Shown in pieces: positions 52,918-62,617 of a stretch of DNA of 64,000 nt. The notes beneath the pieces are model-generated. The model searched no databases. It saw nothing but the letters and a program-made list of their open reading frames with translations, and had not been told where the DNA came from. Within the stretch, counting starts at the first letter, position 1; each line of letters begins with the position of its first letter. Source of the stretch: an uncultured Clostridia bacterium (GTDB taxonomy: Bacteria; Bacillota; Clostridia; Christensenellales; UBA3700); the NCBI GenBank assembly GCA_947646415.1, contig CANSGN010000007.1, positions 42,269 to 106,268 of the forward strand, read 5' to 3'. The position numbers and the translations under genes are program-made.

Positions 52918-55815
52918 TTAGTCGTTGTTTGCATCGCTCTCTTGATTACGTTTTTTAGCTGTAAGCAGTGCGATGATATGTTGTTTTTCCTCTTCCGTAT
53001 CGGTGTTATTATCCATATTTTGAAGATAGTCTTTCAAAGCTTTTTTGATTTCCTTTTCTTCCGTTCTTTTTGATTGAACTTCTAAACGACCTTTCTTTCT
53101 CATATCTTCCAAGTCTTTTTGACTTTGAGCTTTTATCTCCTCAATATTAGACTTGATATTTTGGATATTCTTTTTTTGTTGAGCCTTGTATTCCTTAAGT
53201 TTGGTAGGGTCGTCAATATTTCTTAAAATTTTGTTTAACTCGTCCATTTCCATTTCTAAAGCCTTTATGTGGTCTTCTTGGTCACGGATAAGTTTTTCAC
53301 GCTCTAGCTTAAGGCGTTTTTTCTCTTCCTTTATCTTTTTTCTTTCCATAGTTACTTTTGTTTCGCTGGAAAGATTTCGGATATTTTTTAATGATAGGAA
53401 CAAACCTTTTAGCATTTTGCCCAAGCCTTTCATTCTGTGTTTGTTACCCCACAATATAATACCCTCGGTAACTATATTGTCAAGCAAGCCGGATGTAACA
53501 CCCGAAAGACCACGCATTGGCATTTCTTCCATACCTTGTTGCAACATAAGCATTGTGGTCATATCTGCATCCGGTACTTGGCTTTTGATAACGGCAGGGG
53601 CGAACTTGCAGAATAGTTTGCCGATTATGCAGCATTTCATTTCGCCGATAGTGGTATTTTTGTCAAACTCGCCACGTTTTGCAGGTACGTTAGGAGGCAT
53701 TTTGTCGCCATATACAGCCTCAAATTGCTCAACAGGAATCTCTTCCGCTTGTGTCAAATCGTAGTATACAGGGGCAGTCTCCTTATAATCAGGATGTGTA
53801 ATCTCGCTGTTTGCTTTTACATTTACGTTAGCAGTAAGTTTGATATCGCGGGAAGATGCGCCCACCATAATTTCAAAATCGCCACTTTCTACAACCCAAT
53901 CTTTGATTTCCACATTGTAGTAAGCAAAGCTACGTTTGTCAAGCTCAATTTCAACGCTTACACTTTCGCCCGCCGGGATAACTACCTTTTTAAAGCCCTT
54001 TAGCTCCTTTTCAGGTCTAAAAATAGTGCTTTCAATGTCTTTTACATAAACCTGTGCAATTTCTGCACCGTCAACCGAGCCTGTGTTTTTAATATCGAAA
54101 GTAACTGTCAATTTATCATTTTCGTCAATTTTATCGCTTGATAGTTTTAGGTTAGAGTACTCAAAGGTAGTATAACTCAAACCATGTCCGAATGGGAATA
54201 GCACGTCTTTTTTAGCAGAGTCATAATATCTATAACCTACAAACATACCCTCGCGGTGTTCGGCAGTTTTAGGACCGCCAACGTAGTATTTTGAGCCGAT
54301 ATAATCTTCAAGTTTAACAGGATATGTTTCCGCAAGTTTACCACTTGGGTTTACAATACCGTAAATAATGTCGGCAATAGCCTCGCCCGCAGCCTCGCCC
54401 GGCAAGTATGCGTTTAGCAATGTATGTACTTTGTCTATCCAAGGCATTTCCACAGGAGAGCCGCCAAGCATTACAACAATTAAATTGTCGTTTACTTCGG
54501 ATATTGCCTCGATAAGTTTGCTGTGGCTGGTAGGGATAGTCATATCCTTACGGTCATAGCCCTCACATTCGTAAGAGTCGGTAAGTCCTACAAACAAAAT
54601 AACTTTGTCATTGTTTTTGGCACTTTCGATAGCGTCCTTAAACAACACTTCGTCATAACCGTCGTTGGTTAGTTTGTAGCCCTCTTTGTATTCGTAATTC
54701 AATTTATGGCTGTCAAGATAATCGGTAAAGCTTACAAGGTTGTAAGGATTGATTCTTGAACTGCCTGCGCCTTGGTAACGTATAGTTTTTGCTAGGCTAC
54801 CGATAACCGCAATTTTGTTTGTGTGGTCGATTGGCAGAGCATTTTTATCGTTTTTCATAAGCACGATGGACTCGTTAGCCACACGCCTTGCAAGCTTGTG
54901 TCCGTCGCGATAGTTGTAAAAATAGCCTTCGTCACGTGCCTCGATAACTTTAAAGCACAATGTCAAAATTCTTTCCACAACAATGTCAAGGTCAGCCTCT
55001 GCAAGTGAGCCGTCAAGTACTGCTTTTACAATCTCTTTATCCGTCCTACCGCCACAACTTGGCATTTCCAAATCCATGCCTGCAAGTATGCCTTTTACAC
55101 GGTCGTTCAACGCATTCCAATCGGAAACAACCAAGCCCTCAAAGCCCCACTCATTCCTTAAAATGTCGGTAAGAAGATACTTGTTGTCCGAACTGAACAC
55201 GCCGTTTATCCTATTGTAACTGCACATTACTGTTTCGGGTTGTGCCTCTTTTACGGCAATTTCAAACGGCGTCAAATATATTTCGCGAAAAGCTCTTTCG
55301 TCAACTACTTCATTAATAGTCATACGATTACTTTCCTGACTGTTAACTGCAAAGTGTTTTAAAGATGTGCCAACGCCTGTTTTCTTTGTACCTTGTATGT
55401 ATCCGCTTGCCATTTTACCAGCAAGGAAAGGGTCTTCCGAAAAATACTCGAAATTTCTTCCGCAAAGAGGGGAACGCTTGATATTTGTTCCAGGTCCCAA
55501 AATAACATCTATATTTTGGTTTATACATTGCTCGCCAAGTGCTTGACCGACTTCCTTAATAAGCTCGGGATTCCAAGTTGATGCCATATTTACAGCAGGC
55601 GGGAAGCTTGTAGCAGGGTAGCTGCTTTTTAAAGCCACATTGTCTGCATCGTCGTTATTTTCTTTCCTTAATCCGTGAGGGCCGTCGGACATAAAAATTG
55701 AAGGAATACCCAATCTGTCAACAGATTTAGTCTCCCAAAATGTATCGCCGCTGCACAAAGATGCCTTTTCGAACAAGGTCATATTTCGTATTAAATCGTG
55801 AATTTTGTTTTTCAT
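52918..55815 (-). CDS. GH3 beta-glucosidase with a long C-terminal coiled-coil tail
   Basis: 965 residues, no signal peptide. The N-terminal GH3 barrel has LGPGTNIKRSPLCGRNFEYFSEDP, KHFAVNSQESNR and the nucleophile Asp in LVVSDWNA (near residue 235). The second GH3 domain and the fibronectin III-like domain follow (GYRYYDSAKKDVLFPFGHGLSYTTF, then NTGSVDGAEIAQVYVKD). After about residue 690 comes an added part: a Met/Leu-rich segment, then about 140 residues of highly charged coiled coil (KKIKEEKKRLKLEREKLIRD and onward to the C terminus). The enzyme should cleave beta-glucosides inside the cell; the tail is not normal for GH3. CGGAGG precedes the ATG. Confidence 0.9.
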   Translation of the reverse strand: MKNKIHDLIRNMTLFEKASLCSGDTFWETKSVDRLGIPSIFMSDGPHGLRKENNDDADNVALKSSYPATSFPPAVNMASTWNPELIKEVGQALGEQCINQNIDVILGPGTNIKRSPLCGRNFEYFSEDPFLAGKMASGYIQGTKKTGVGTSLKHFAVNSQESNRMTINEVVDERAFREIYLTPFEIAVKEAQPETVMCSYNRINGVFSSDNKYLLTDILRNEWGFEGLVVSDWNALNDRVKGILAGMDLEMPSCGGRTDKEIVKAVLDGSLAEADLDIVVERILTLCFKVIEARDEGYFYNYRDGHKLARRVANESIVLMKNDKNALPIDHTNKIAVIGSLAKTIRYQGAGSSRINPYNLVSFTDYLDSHKLNYEYKEGYKLTNDGYDEVLFKDAIESAKNNDKVILFVGLTDSYECEGYDRKDMTIPTSHSKLIEAISEVNDNLIVVMLGGSPVEMPWIDKVHTLLNAYLPGEAAGEAIADIIYGIVNPSGKLAETYPVKLEDYIGSKYYVGGPKTAEHREGMFVGYRYYDSAKKDVLFPFGHGLSYTTFEYSNLKLSSDKIDENDKLTVTFDIKNTGSVDGAEIAQVYVKDIESTIFRPEKELKGFKKVVIPAGESVSVEIELDKRSFAYYNVEIKDWVVESGDFEIMVGASSRDIKLTANVNVKANSEITHPDYKETAPVYYDLTQAEEIPVEQFEAVYGDKMPPNVPAKRGEFDKNTTIGEMKCCIIGKLFCKFAPAVIKSQVPDADMTTMLMLQQGMEEMPMRGLSGVTSGLLDNIVTEGIILWGNKHRMKGLGKMLKGLFLSLKNIRNLSSETKVTMERKKIKEEKKRLKLEREKLIRDQEDHIKALEMEMDELNKILRNIDDPTKLKEYKAQQKKNIQNIKSNIEEIKAQSQKDLEDMRKKGRLEVQSKRTEEKEIKKALKDYLQNMDNNTDTEEEKQHIIALLTAKKRNQESDANND

Positions 55816-55920
55816 ATATCCTCCGTTTCGGAAACCCGAACATTGTTATTCTATTGGTTTTACGCCGTTATTAAAAAAGCTTTCGTAAAATAACGCGCAT
55901 TTTTATAGCATTATATGCTT

Positions 55921-55949
55921 AGTATATCATATAATTTCCTCAAAATCAA
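55921..55949 (-). promoter_or_regulatory. Promoter of the GH3 gene
   Basis: On the minus strand: TTGATT (complement of 55944-55949), 17 bases, TATACT (complement of 55921-55926). The long 5' leader (about 100 bases) has no clear fold. Confidence 0.6.
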
Positions 55950-56050
55950 TAGGCAAATGCAAAAATTTTTCTTATTTTATTACTTAAAAGTTGTTGGTTT
56001 GGGAATATTGTAAAAATTTCGAATTTTTTTTGTGTCAAGACTTATTTTGT

Positions 56051-57578
<1,528 letters not shown>

Positions 57579-57606
57579 TAAACTATAGAAAATTACAACA
57601 TAATTT

Positions 57607-57642
57607 AAAAACCGCAACACGATTTTGTGTTGCGGTTTTTTG
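57607..57642 (+). terminator. Terminator of guaB
   Basis: Stem AAAACCGCAACAC/GTGTTGCGGTTTT with a T6 exit. Confidence 0.92.
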
Positions 57643-57863
57643 CTAATTAATAAGATAAATTTTGAATAAAATGTTTGACTTTTTAGTCGAATATTTTGTG
57701 AGTAAGATTAGAGATTAAGTAATGAATAATATTATCCAAGATTATGTTTTTTTGGAAAAAGTAATATGAATTTAGTTTAATAGTTTTACAAACAACTAAA
57801 TGTTAGGTATATTTTCGCTTTACATATTTACTAGCTATTTATTATTTTACAAACTATGAAAAA
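57643..57863. other. AT-rich intergenic stretch upstream of the paired palindromes
   Basis: No gene or clear element is seen in these 220 bp. Confidence 0.4.
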
Positions 57864-57895
57864 AGTGTCAGAAAAAGTATACTTTTTCTGACACT
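57864..57895. repeat. Perfect 32-bp palindrome, copy 1
   Basis: Half-site GTGTCAGAAAAAGTA (57865-57879) followed directly by its exact reverse complement, with one more matching A/T pair outside. No loop, so it reads as a long operator or element end rather than a terminator. Confidence 0.8.
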
Positions 57896-57999
57896 ATGCT
57901 TATCAATTAATCATATAACTTTAAGTTTTTAAAATTGGCAAAATTTGCCTTTTTAATAATATTATTATACAAAATTTTTATTTTTTTGTCAATAGTTTG

Positions 58000-58031
58000 G
58001 GTGTCAGAAAAAGTATACTTTTACTGACACC
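58000..58031. repeat. Near-perfect 32-bp palindrome, copy 2
   Basis: Same half-site GTGTCAGAAAAAGTA, with one mismatch in the right half (ACTTTTACTG). Its centre is 136 bp from copy 1 and about 315 bp before the ABC transporter operon. Confidence 0.8.
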
Positions 58032-58331
58032 AAATAAAATTTTATTTTTTGCTTATTAAATTATTATTGCAAAAAATGCTCCGAAAATCGGCACTAATTT
58101 TAAAAATACAGAGCGAAAATGTAATAAATATACAATAATAATTAATTATTTGTAGGTTATGTCTTGTTTTTTTATCCGTTTTATGGTTTAATTATATTAA
58201 ACAAGTATGTGTAAATTTTATTGCAATAGTTTAAAATAGCCAAAAATTATGCTGTTAAATAGTTTGATTAGGGCATTTTAATTTGATAATATTAAGTATA
58301 TTATATAGATATTGTAAAAAATGGAGGTAGT
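58032..58331. other. Intergenic leader of the ABC transporter operon
   Basis: 300 bp of AT-rich DNA. TTGATA at 58282-58287 upstream of TATTATATAG could be a promoter for the operon; GGAGG directly precedes the ATG. A short stretch (GAAAATCGGCACTAATTTT near 58082-58100) loosely recalls the conserved block of the surface-protein cassettes. No gene is seen. Confidence 0.4.
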
Positions 58332-59216
58332 ATGATTAAGCTAACAAATGTAAACAAGGTGTACGGTAAAGGGGAAAGCAGCGTACACGCTCTTAAAGAT
58401 GTTAATTTGGAATTGCCAAGTGGTAAGTTTATTGCCATTGTTGGTAAATCGGGTAGCGGTAAGTCTACACTTATGAACATAGTCGGAGCATTGGACTCTT
58501 GTACATCGGGAGAGGTGGAAATAGACGGCGAAGTTTTAAATAGCAAAACGGCAAACCAACTTGCGGATTACCGTAATAAAAAGATTGGGTATATTTTTCA
58601 GTCTTTCTATTTGGAGCCGACTTTTACCGTACTTGAAAATGTTGCAATGCCAATGACAATCGCAGGCGTAAACAGAAAGGTAAGAGAAGAAAAAGCTATG
58701 AAAGCCATAGAAAGCCTTAATTTGGTAGACAAAGCACATAAAAAGGCATCCGAATTGTCAGGCGGACAAAAACAACGTGTTTCTATAGCTAGAGCATTGG
58801 TTTTTGACCCTGATATTATTTTGGCAGACGAGCCGACAGGTAACTTGGATAGCCAAAACGGACAGGAAGTTATTGCACTTTTGCAAGGTATTTGCGATAG
58901 CGGCAAGACTGTATTGCTTGTTACTCACAATATAGACGATGCTCGCAAAACGGATATGATGGTAGAAATCAAGGACGGAGTAATTTCAAATATCATTTAT
59001 AATGACGAAGAGACTAAAAAAGCTGCTCAACATTTAAGCGATTATGACGAAAACGGCGATTTGATTGATAAATCTCAAGACCAAACTCAAGATTTGCCGC
59101 AATCGAGTGATAAAAGCGAGAATATTGATATTAAAAAAGGCGACGGAAAAAATATCGTTAGTGATAATGATAAAACAAATGATTTGCTTTCAGAGCATAT
59201 TTTCGAAAAAATATGA
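58332..59216 (+). CDS. MacB/LolD-type ABC transporter ATPase with a charged C-terminal extension
   Basis: 294 residues. Walker A GKSGSGKST (near residues 38-46), Q-loop IFQSFYLEPTFTV, signature LSGGQKQRVSIARAL, Walker B IILADEPTGNLDS, switch His VTHN. This is the family of lipoprotein, peptide and drug transporters that work with FtsX-like permeases. The last about 70 residues (LSDYDENGDLIDKSQDQTQD onward) are an acidic, Asp/Lys-rich tail not needed for the ATPase fold. It lies in an operon with two permeases directly downstream. Confidence 0.92.
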   Translation: MIKLTNVNKVYGKGESSVHALKDVNLELPSGKFIAIVGKSGSGKSTLMNIVGALDSCTSGEVEIDGEVLNSKTANQLADYRNKKIGYIFQSFYLEPTFTVLENVAMPMTIAGVNRKVREEKAMKAIESLNLVDKAHKKASELSGGQKQRVSIARALVFDPDIILADEPTGNLDSQNGQEVIALLQGICDSGKTVLLVTHNIDDARKTDMMVEIKDGVISNIIYNDEETKKAAQHLSDYDENGDLIDKSQDQTQDLPQSSDKSENIDIKKGDGKNIVSDNDKTNDLLSEHIFEKI

Positions 59217-59232
59217 GGTATAGGGGAACGGT

Positions 59233-60492
59233 ATGAAATTTTGGGATATTACAAAAATCTCATTAAAAAACATGAAAAACAACAAGCTTAGGACAGTGCT
59301 TGTTTGGTTTATGCTGTTCATAATGTGTACTATAATTTTGACTGTTTTGACAGTTGGTATCAGAACGGTAGACTTTTTCAATGCCAATCTTAATGGCTCT
59401 AAAATGGAAAGTCAGGATTTAACCATCGAATGTATGCCGAACGAGCGTAATGCTATTGACAACTTTTTTACCGTGCCTCAAATAAAGCGTTGGCAAGATA
59501 CAGTTTTGGCAAAGTTTCCTAACCTTAATATTATAACTATGCATTGCAGAGGCAGTATCGGAAACATTGATTCAAAAGCAAGTTCAGTAGTTTTGACGGA
59601 TACCAATTATAATATGTTGCATGATAGGCAAGATTATCTTCTTGACGGGAGAATGTGGACGGGCGAGGATAAAAACAAACCTTTTGTTTGGGTAAATAAA
59701 TCGTATGCTGAAAGTTATAAAGTAAAAGTCGGGGACATTGTACCTTTGAAAATCGAAGATGAAAATTATGGTACTTACTTGTATCTTGAAATTGTGGGTA
59801 TAGTGGATAATGTTGTTCCGATAACGGATTATTATCTTCCAAATATAATTTGCGATAATGTATATATGCAAAACAAAGGCGCAAAAGTTACCGAAATTAA
59901 CTTTGTTGAGCCTATCACGGGCGAAGGATTAAATTTTTCAAGTTGGCAAAAATTGAAAAGTTTTATAAACAAATACAATGATTACGACGAAATAACCAAA
60001 ACAGGCAGTATAGCAGTTGTATCTGTTGCAACGGTCTATGATTTTGTATTTTACATTATGATTGTAGTTGTATTTATTGCAGTTATTATCGCATTGGTAG
60101 TTATTTTGTTGAGCATAGGTGCGGTCGCCAATTCCATTCAGATTACTGTCGAACAAAATGCAAGTTTTTTTGGAATGATGAAAGCCATAGGTATGCGAAG
60201 TAGTTGCTTGTACAATATCGTTTATATTCAGTCTGTTTTGATTATTTTTGCTGCGGTTGCATGTGCATGTGGGGTAACATTTGGTATTTTATCGGCCATG
60301 TCACCGTGGGTTTTGTCAATTTTCTCGTCTATTGGTGCTGTGGGGTTGACGATAAATTTAGCAATTCCTGTATGGTTACCGTTTGTAGTTTTTGCCGTTT
60401 TGGTTTGTATGGTAATTTTATGGACAAGTAAATCACTTAGAGCGGTAGATAAAAAGGATGTTATTTCCATGATAAACGAGGTGGGGCAATGA
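59233..60492 (+). CDS. FtsX-like ABC permease 1 of the 58-62 kb transporter
   Basis: 419 residues: N-terminal helix (KLRTVLVWFMLFIMCTIILTVL), an external domain of about 225 residues and three C-terminal helices near residues 275-400. The coupling segment is QNASFFGMMKAIGMRSSCLYNIVYIQ. It overlaps the next gene by four bases (ATGA). Substrate not known; with the ATPase upstream it forms a MacB-type transporter. Confidence 0.85.
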   Translation: MKFWDITKISLKNMKNNKLRTVLVWFMLFIMCTIILTVLTVGIRTVDFFNANLNGSKMESQDLTIECMPNERNAIDNFFTVPQIKRWQDTVLAKFPNLNIITMHCRGSIGNIDSKASSVVLTDTNYNMLHDRQDYLLDGRMWTGEDKNKPFVWVNKSYAESYKVKVGDIVPLKIEDENYGTYLYLEIVGIVDNVVPITDYYLPNIICDNVYMQNKGAKVTEINFVEPITGEGLNFSSWQKLKSFINKYNDYDEITKTGSIAVVSVATVYDFVFYIMIVVVFIAVIIALVVILLSIGAVANSIQITVEQNASFFGMMKAIGMRSSCLYNIVYIQSVLIIFAAVACACGVTFGILSAMSPWVLSIFSSIGAVGLTINLAIPVWLPFVVFAVLVCMVILWTSKSLRAVDKKDVISMINEVGQ

Positions 60493-62183
60493 AAGCAGAA
60501 GATTGTTGGAGACTTGCAAAAATCAGTTTGCAAGCCCGAGCAAAAGCAACACGAAATACTATTTGCGGTATGGTTATCAGTTTGGTAATCATTATCCCGT
60601 TTATTTATGCGATATTCGGCTTAAATGTATCGGTAAAAGGGCAACTTAATAGTCGTCCCGAGCTGTTAAACGTAAATTTTACAAGTTCGCAATCGGGGTT
60701 TGAAACAGATAAAAGCATTGATGACAGAAATGTTGTTGCTTACGGCAATAATTATGATGCAAAAACAAACCGTAGTTTAAACAAAGACAGATTATCTGGT
60801 TTAAGTGAGGTTGAAAGCGATACCTTGCACTATGTTAAGATGGTTGAAAACATAAGCTATTTGGGTACAAAACTAAAAGAAAGTATTTCAATTAACGGCA
60901 GAAATGCAACGTTAAGATTACTTGATAAGGTGGAACATGAAAAATCCGAACTTGCAGTTTTGTCAAGCAATAGTTTTGGCAGATTTAATATTTTAAAATC
61001 AAGTTTGTTGAAAGACGGTTTTGACAAAGGCTTTACCCAAAACGGTGCAAAGCAAGTGATTTTAAGCGAAAGATATCTTGCCATGGCAAATCTTAAACCA
61101 AAAGATGTTTACGGCAAAAAAATATCAATAAATATTACCGAATATGCACAAGATATTTTGCTTAAGGCGAATGGTAAAGATGATTATATGGATAAAGTGA
61201 ACTATAAATTGTTTGAGGACTTTGAAGTTGTAGGTATTATGGATAATTCGGCTTGGAAAAATCCTAATTTGTCAAGCGGTTATGAAACGATTTATGACGG
61301 CTCAAATAATCATTATGCTTTTTTTGAAAATGCTAATATTATTGTATCCGATGCTTCTTATTACGGGGAGGACGGCAAACCTGCAATAAGGCATGACTAT
61401 TATGTGCAGGATAACAATTTGGTTTGCGACCTGGGCGATTTAACCGCAAAAACAAGCATGGCTAAAGATTATTTGTTTTGCGGTGCGAACAGCTATAATT
61501 CCTATTTGATATATGCCGAAAAATCTGATGTGGAGTTTTCTGGTAAACTTGAGTTTGTAGAAGAACATATTTTTAGGTATATCCCCGAAAAAGATTGTAC
61601 AACTGCATACGATGAAATAGAGGAAATTATTCAAAAAGTTTATCCTATATATAAGGATGATTATTCGACCTTGCAATCATTCAGGCTTTCGGTTTCTGCC
61701 TCTGAACTTTATTATAAGTATTCAATTATAGGCTTTTTTATGAATATCATTATTACGGTACTATCCGTATTTTCGATTATAATATTGCTTGCGGCATTAA
61801 TCAATTTGTTTAACACTATCATGCACAGCGTACAGTCTCGTAAAGGTTATCTTGCCATTATGCGTGCAGTTGGAGCAAAATCAAAGGATATCCCAAAACT
61901 GTATTTCTTTGAAATTATACGGCTTATGAGCAGGGCATGTATATGGATTGTATCATTGAGTACAATATTCAGCATTGTAGTAAAAGTTGTTATAGATAAG
62001 ATTTTTTCCGGAGTAATAAGCGGGTTTGTAAAAGGTGCAGCGATTTCTTTGCCGTGGTATTTAATACCTGTCACTATATTAATTTTTGTTGGCTTATTGG
62101 CAGTTGTTGGCCTTATTTATGCGATAGGCTGTAGTTGCAAAATGGCATATAAACCTATTGTGGAGACCTTGCAAGAAAATTAG
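60489..62183 (+). CDS. FtsX-like ABC permease 2 of the 58-62 kb transporter
   Basis: 564 residues: N-terminal helix (NTICGMVISLVIIIPFIYAIF), a large external domain of about 370 residues and three C-terminal helices. The coupling segment is SVQSRKGYLAIMRAVGAKSKDIPKLYFFEI. The overlap ATGA with the previous gene shows translational coupling. It probably forms a heterodimer with permease 1. The 370-residue external part is longer than in permease 1 and may carry the substrate specificity. Confidence 0.85.
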   Translation: MKAEDCWRLAKISLQARAKATRNTICGMVISLVIIIPFIYAIFGLNVSVKGQLNSRPELLNVNFTSSQSGFETDKSIDDRNVVAYGNNYDAKTNRSLNKDRLSGLSEVESDTLHYVKMVENISYLGTKLKESISINGRNATLRLLDKVEHEKSELAVLSSNSFGRFNILKSSLLKDGFDKGFTQNGAKQVILSERYLAMANLKPKDVYGKKISINITEYAQDILLKANGKDDYMDKVNYKLFEDFEVVGIMDNSAWKNPNLSSGYETIYDGSNNHYAFFENANIIVSDASYYGEDGKPAIRHDYYVQDNNLVCDLGDLTAKTSMAKDYLFCGANSYNSYLIYAEKSDVEFSGKLEFVEEHIFRYIPEKDCTTAYDEIEEIIQKVYPIYKDDYSTLQSFRLSVSASELYYKYSIIGFFMNIIITVLSVFSIIILLAALINLFNTIMHSVQSRKGYLAIMRAVGAKSKDIPKLYFFEIIRLMSRACIWIVSLSTIFSIVVKVVIDKIFSGVISGFVKGAAISLPWYLIPVTILIFVGLLAVVGLIYAIGCSCKMAYKPIVETLQEN

Positions 62184-62250
62184 ATATTATAATTGCTATC
62201 TTGTTAGAAAATTTTTGGCTTGTATTTTGCAGTGTTAAAAATAAATGAAT

Positions 62251-62296
62251 ATAAACACCCTTTGAACATAATGTTTTACGGGTGTTTATTTTTATG
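62251..62296 (+). terminator. Terminator of the ABC operon and upstream edge of cassette C
   Basis: Stem ATAAACACCC/GGGTGTTTAT with a 19-base loop, then TTTTTATG. It matches the edge sequence of cassettes A and B. Confidence 0.8.
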
Positions 62297-62394
62297 TAAA
62301 GTTTTAAATTGAGGGAAAGTGGCGTTCACTGCAATAATCGTGTCAAAAATCGGCATTAATTTGCAATTTACCATAAAATGAAAAGATAAAAAAT

Positions 62395-62422
62395 GTACAT
62401 AGAATATATATAATCTATGTAC
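62395..62422. promoter_or_regulatory. Palindromic operator C2 (distal)
   Basis: GTACATAGA-N10-TCTATGTAC, perfect 9-bp arms. Confidence 0.78.
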
Positions 62423-62545
62423 TTAATTAATTATATTATAAGATTAAAAGTAAATTAATGTCAATATTAAACTAAACATTTTGTAAGAACTTTAAGTAAA
62501 TTATACCAAAAATTTAGTTTTGGCGCTTGAAAAACGCTCCTAAAA

Positions 62546-62573
62546 GTACATAGATTATATATATTCTATGTAC
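62546..62573. promoter_or_regulatory. Palindromic operator C1 (proximal)
   Basis: GTACATAGA-N10-TCTATGTAC, perfect 9-bp arms. Its centre is 151 bp from C2, and it ends 44 bp before the ATG. Confidence 0.78.
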
Positions 62574-62617
62574 AAATGTTCCATTTAAAAAAAGTGTACT
62601 ATTAGGAGAAAATAAAA

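Larger units (their letters stand above)
62251..62617 (+). promoter_or_regulatory. Regulatory cassette C, diverged homologue of cassettes A and B
   Basis: Same order of parts: terminator ending GGGTGTTTATTTTT, ATGTAAAGTTT, conserved block with TTCACTGCAATAATC (62325-62339) and GTCAAAAATCGG, palindrome C2, an AT-rich spacer containing TTGTAAGAACTTTAAG, palindrome C1, then AGGAG (62604-62608). Spacer sequences differ from A and B, whereas sites and distances are kept, as expected from selection on function. Confidence 0.8.

Noticed and set aside
58082..58100. Possible fourth copy of the surface-protein control cassette before the ABC transporter
   Set aside because: Only a short stretch resembles the conserved block; no GTACATAGA palindrome or matching spacing is present.
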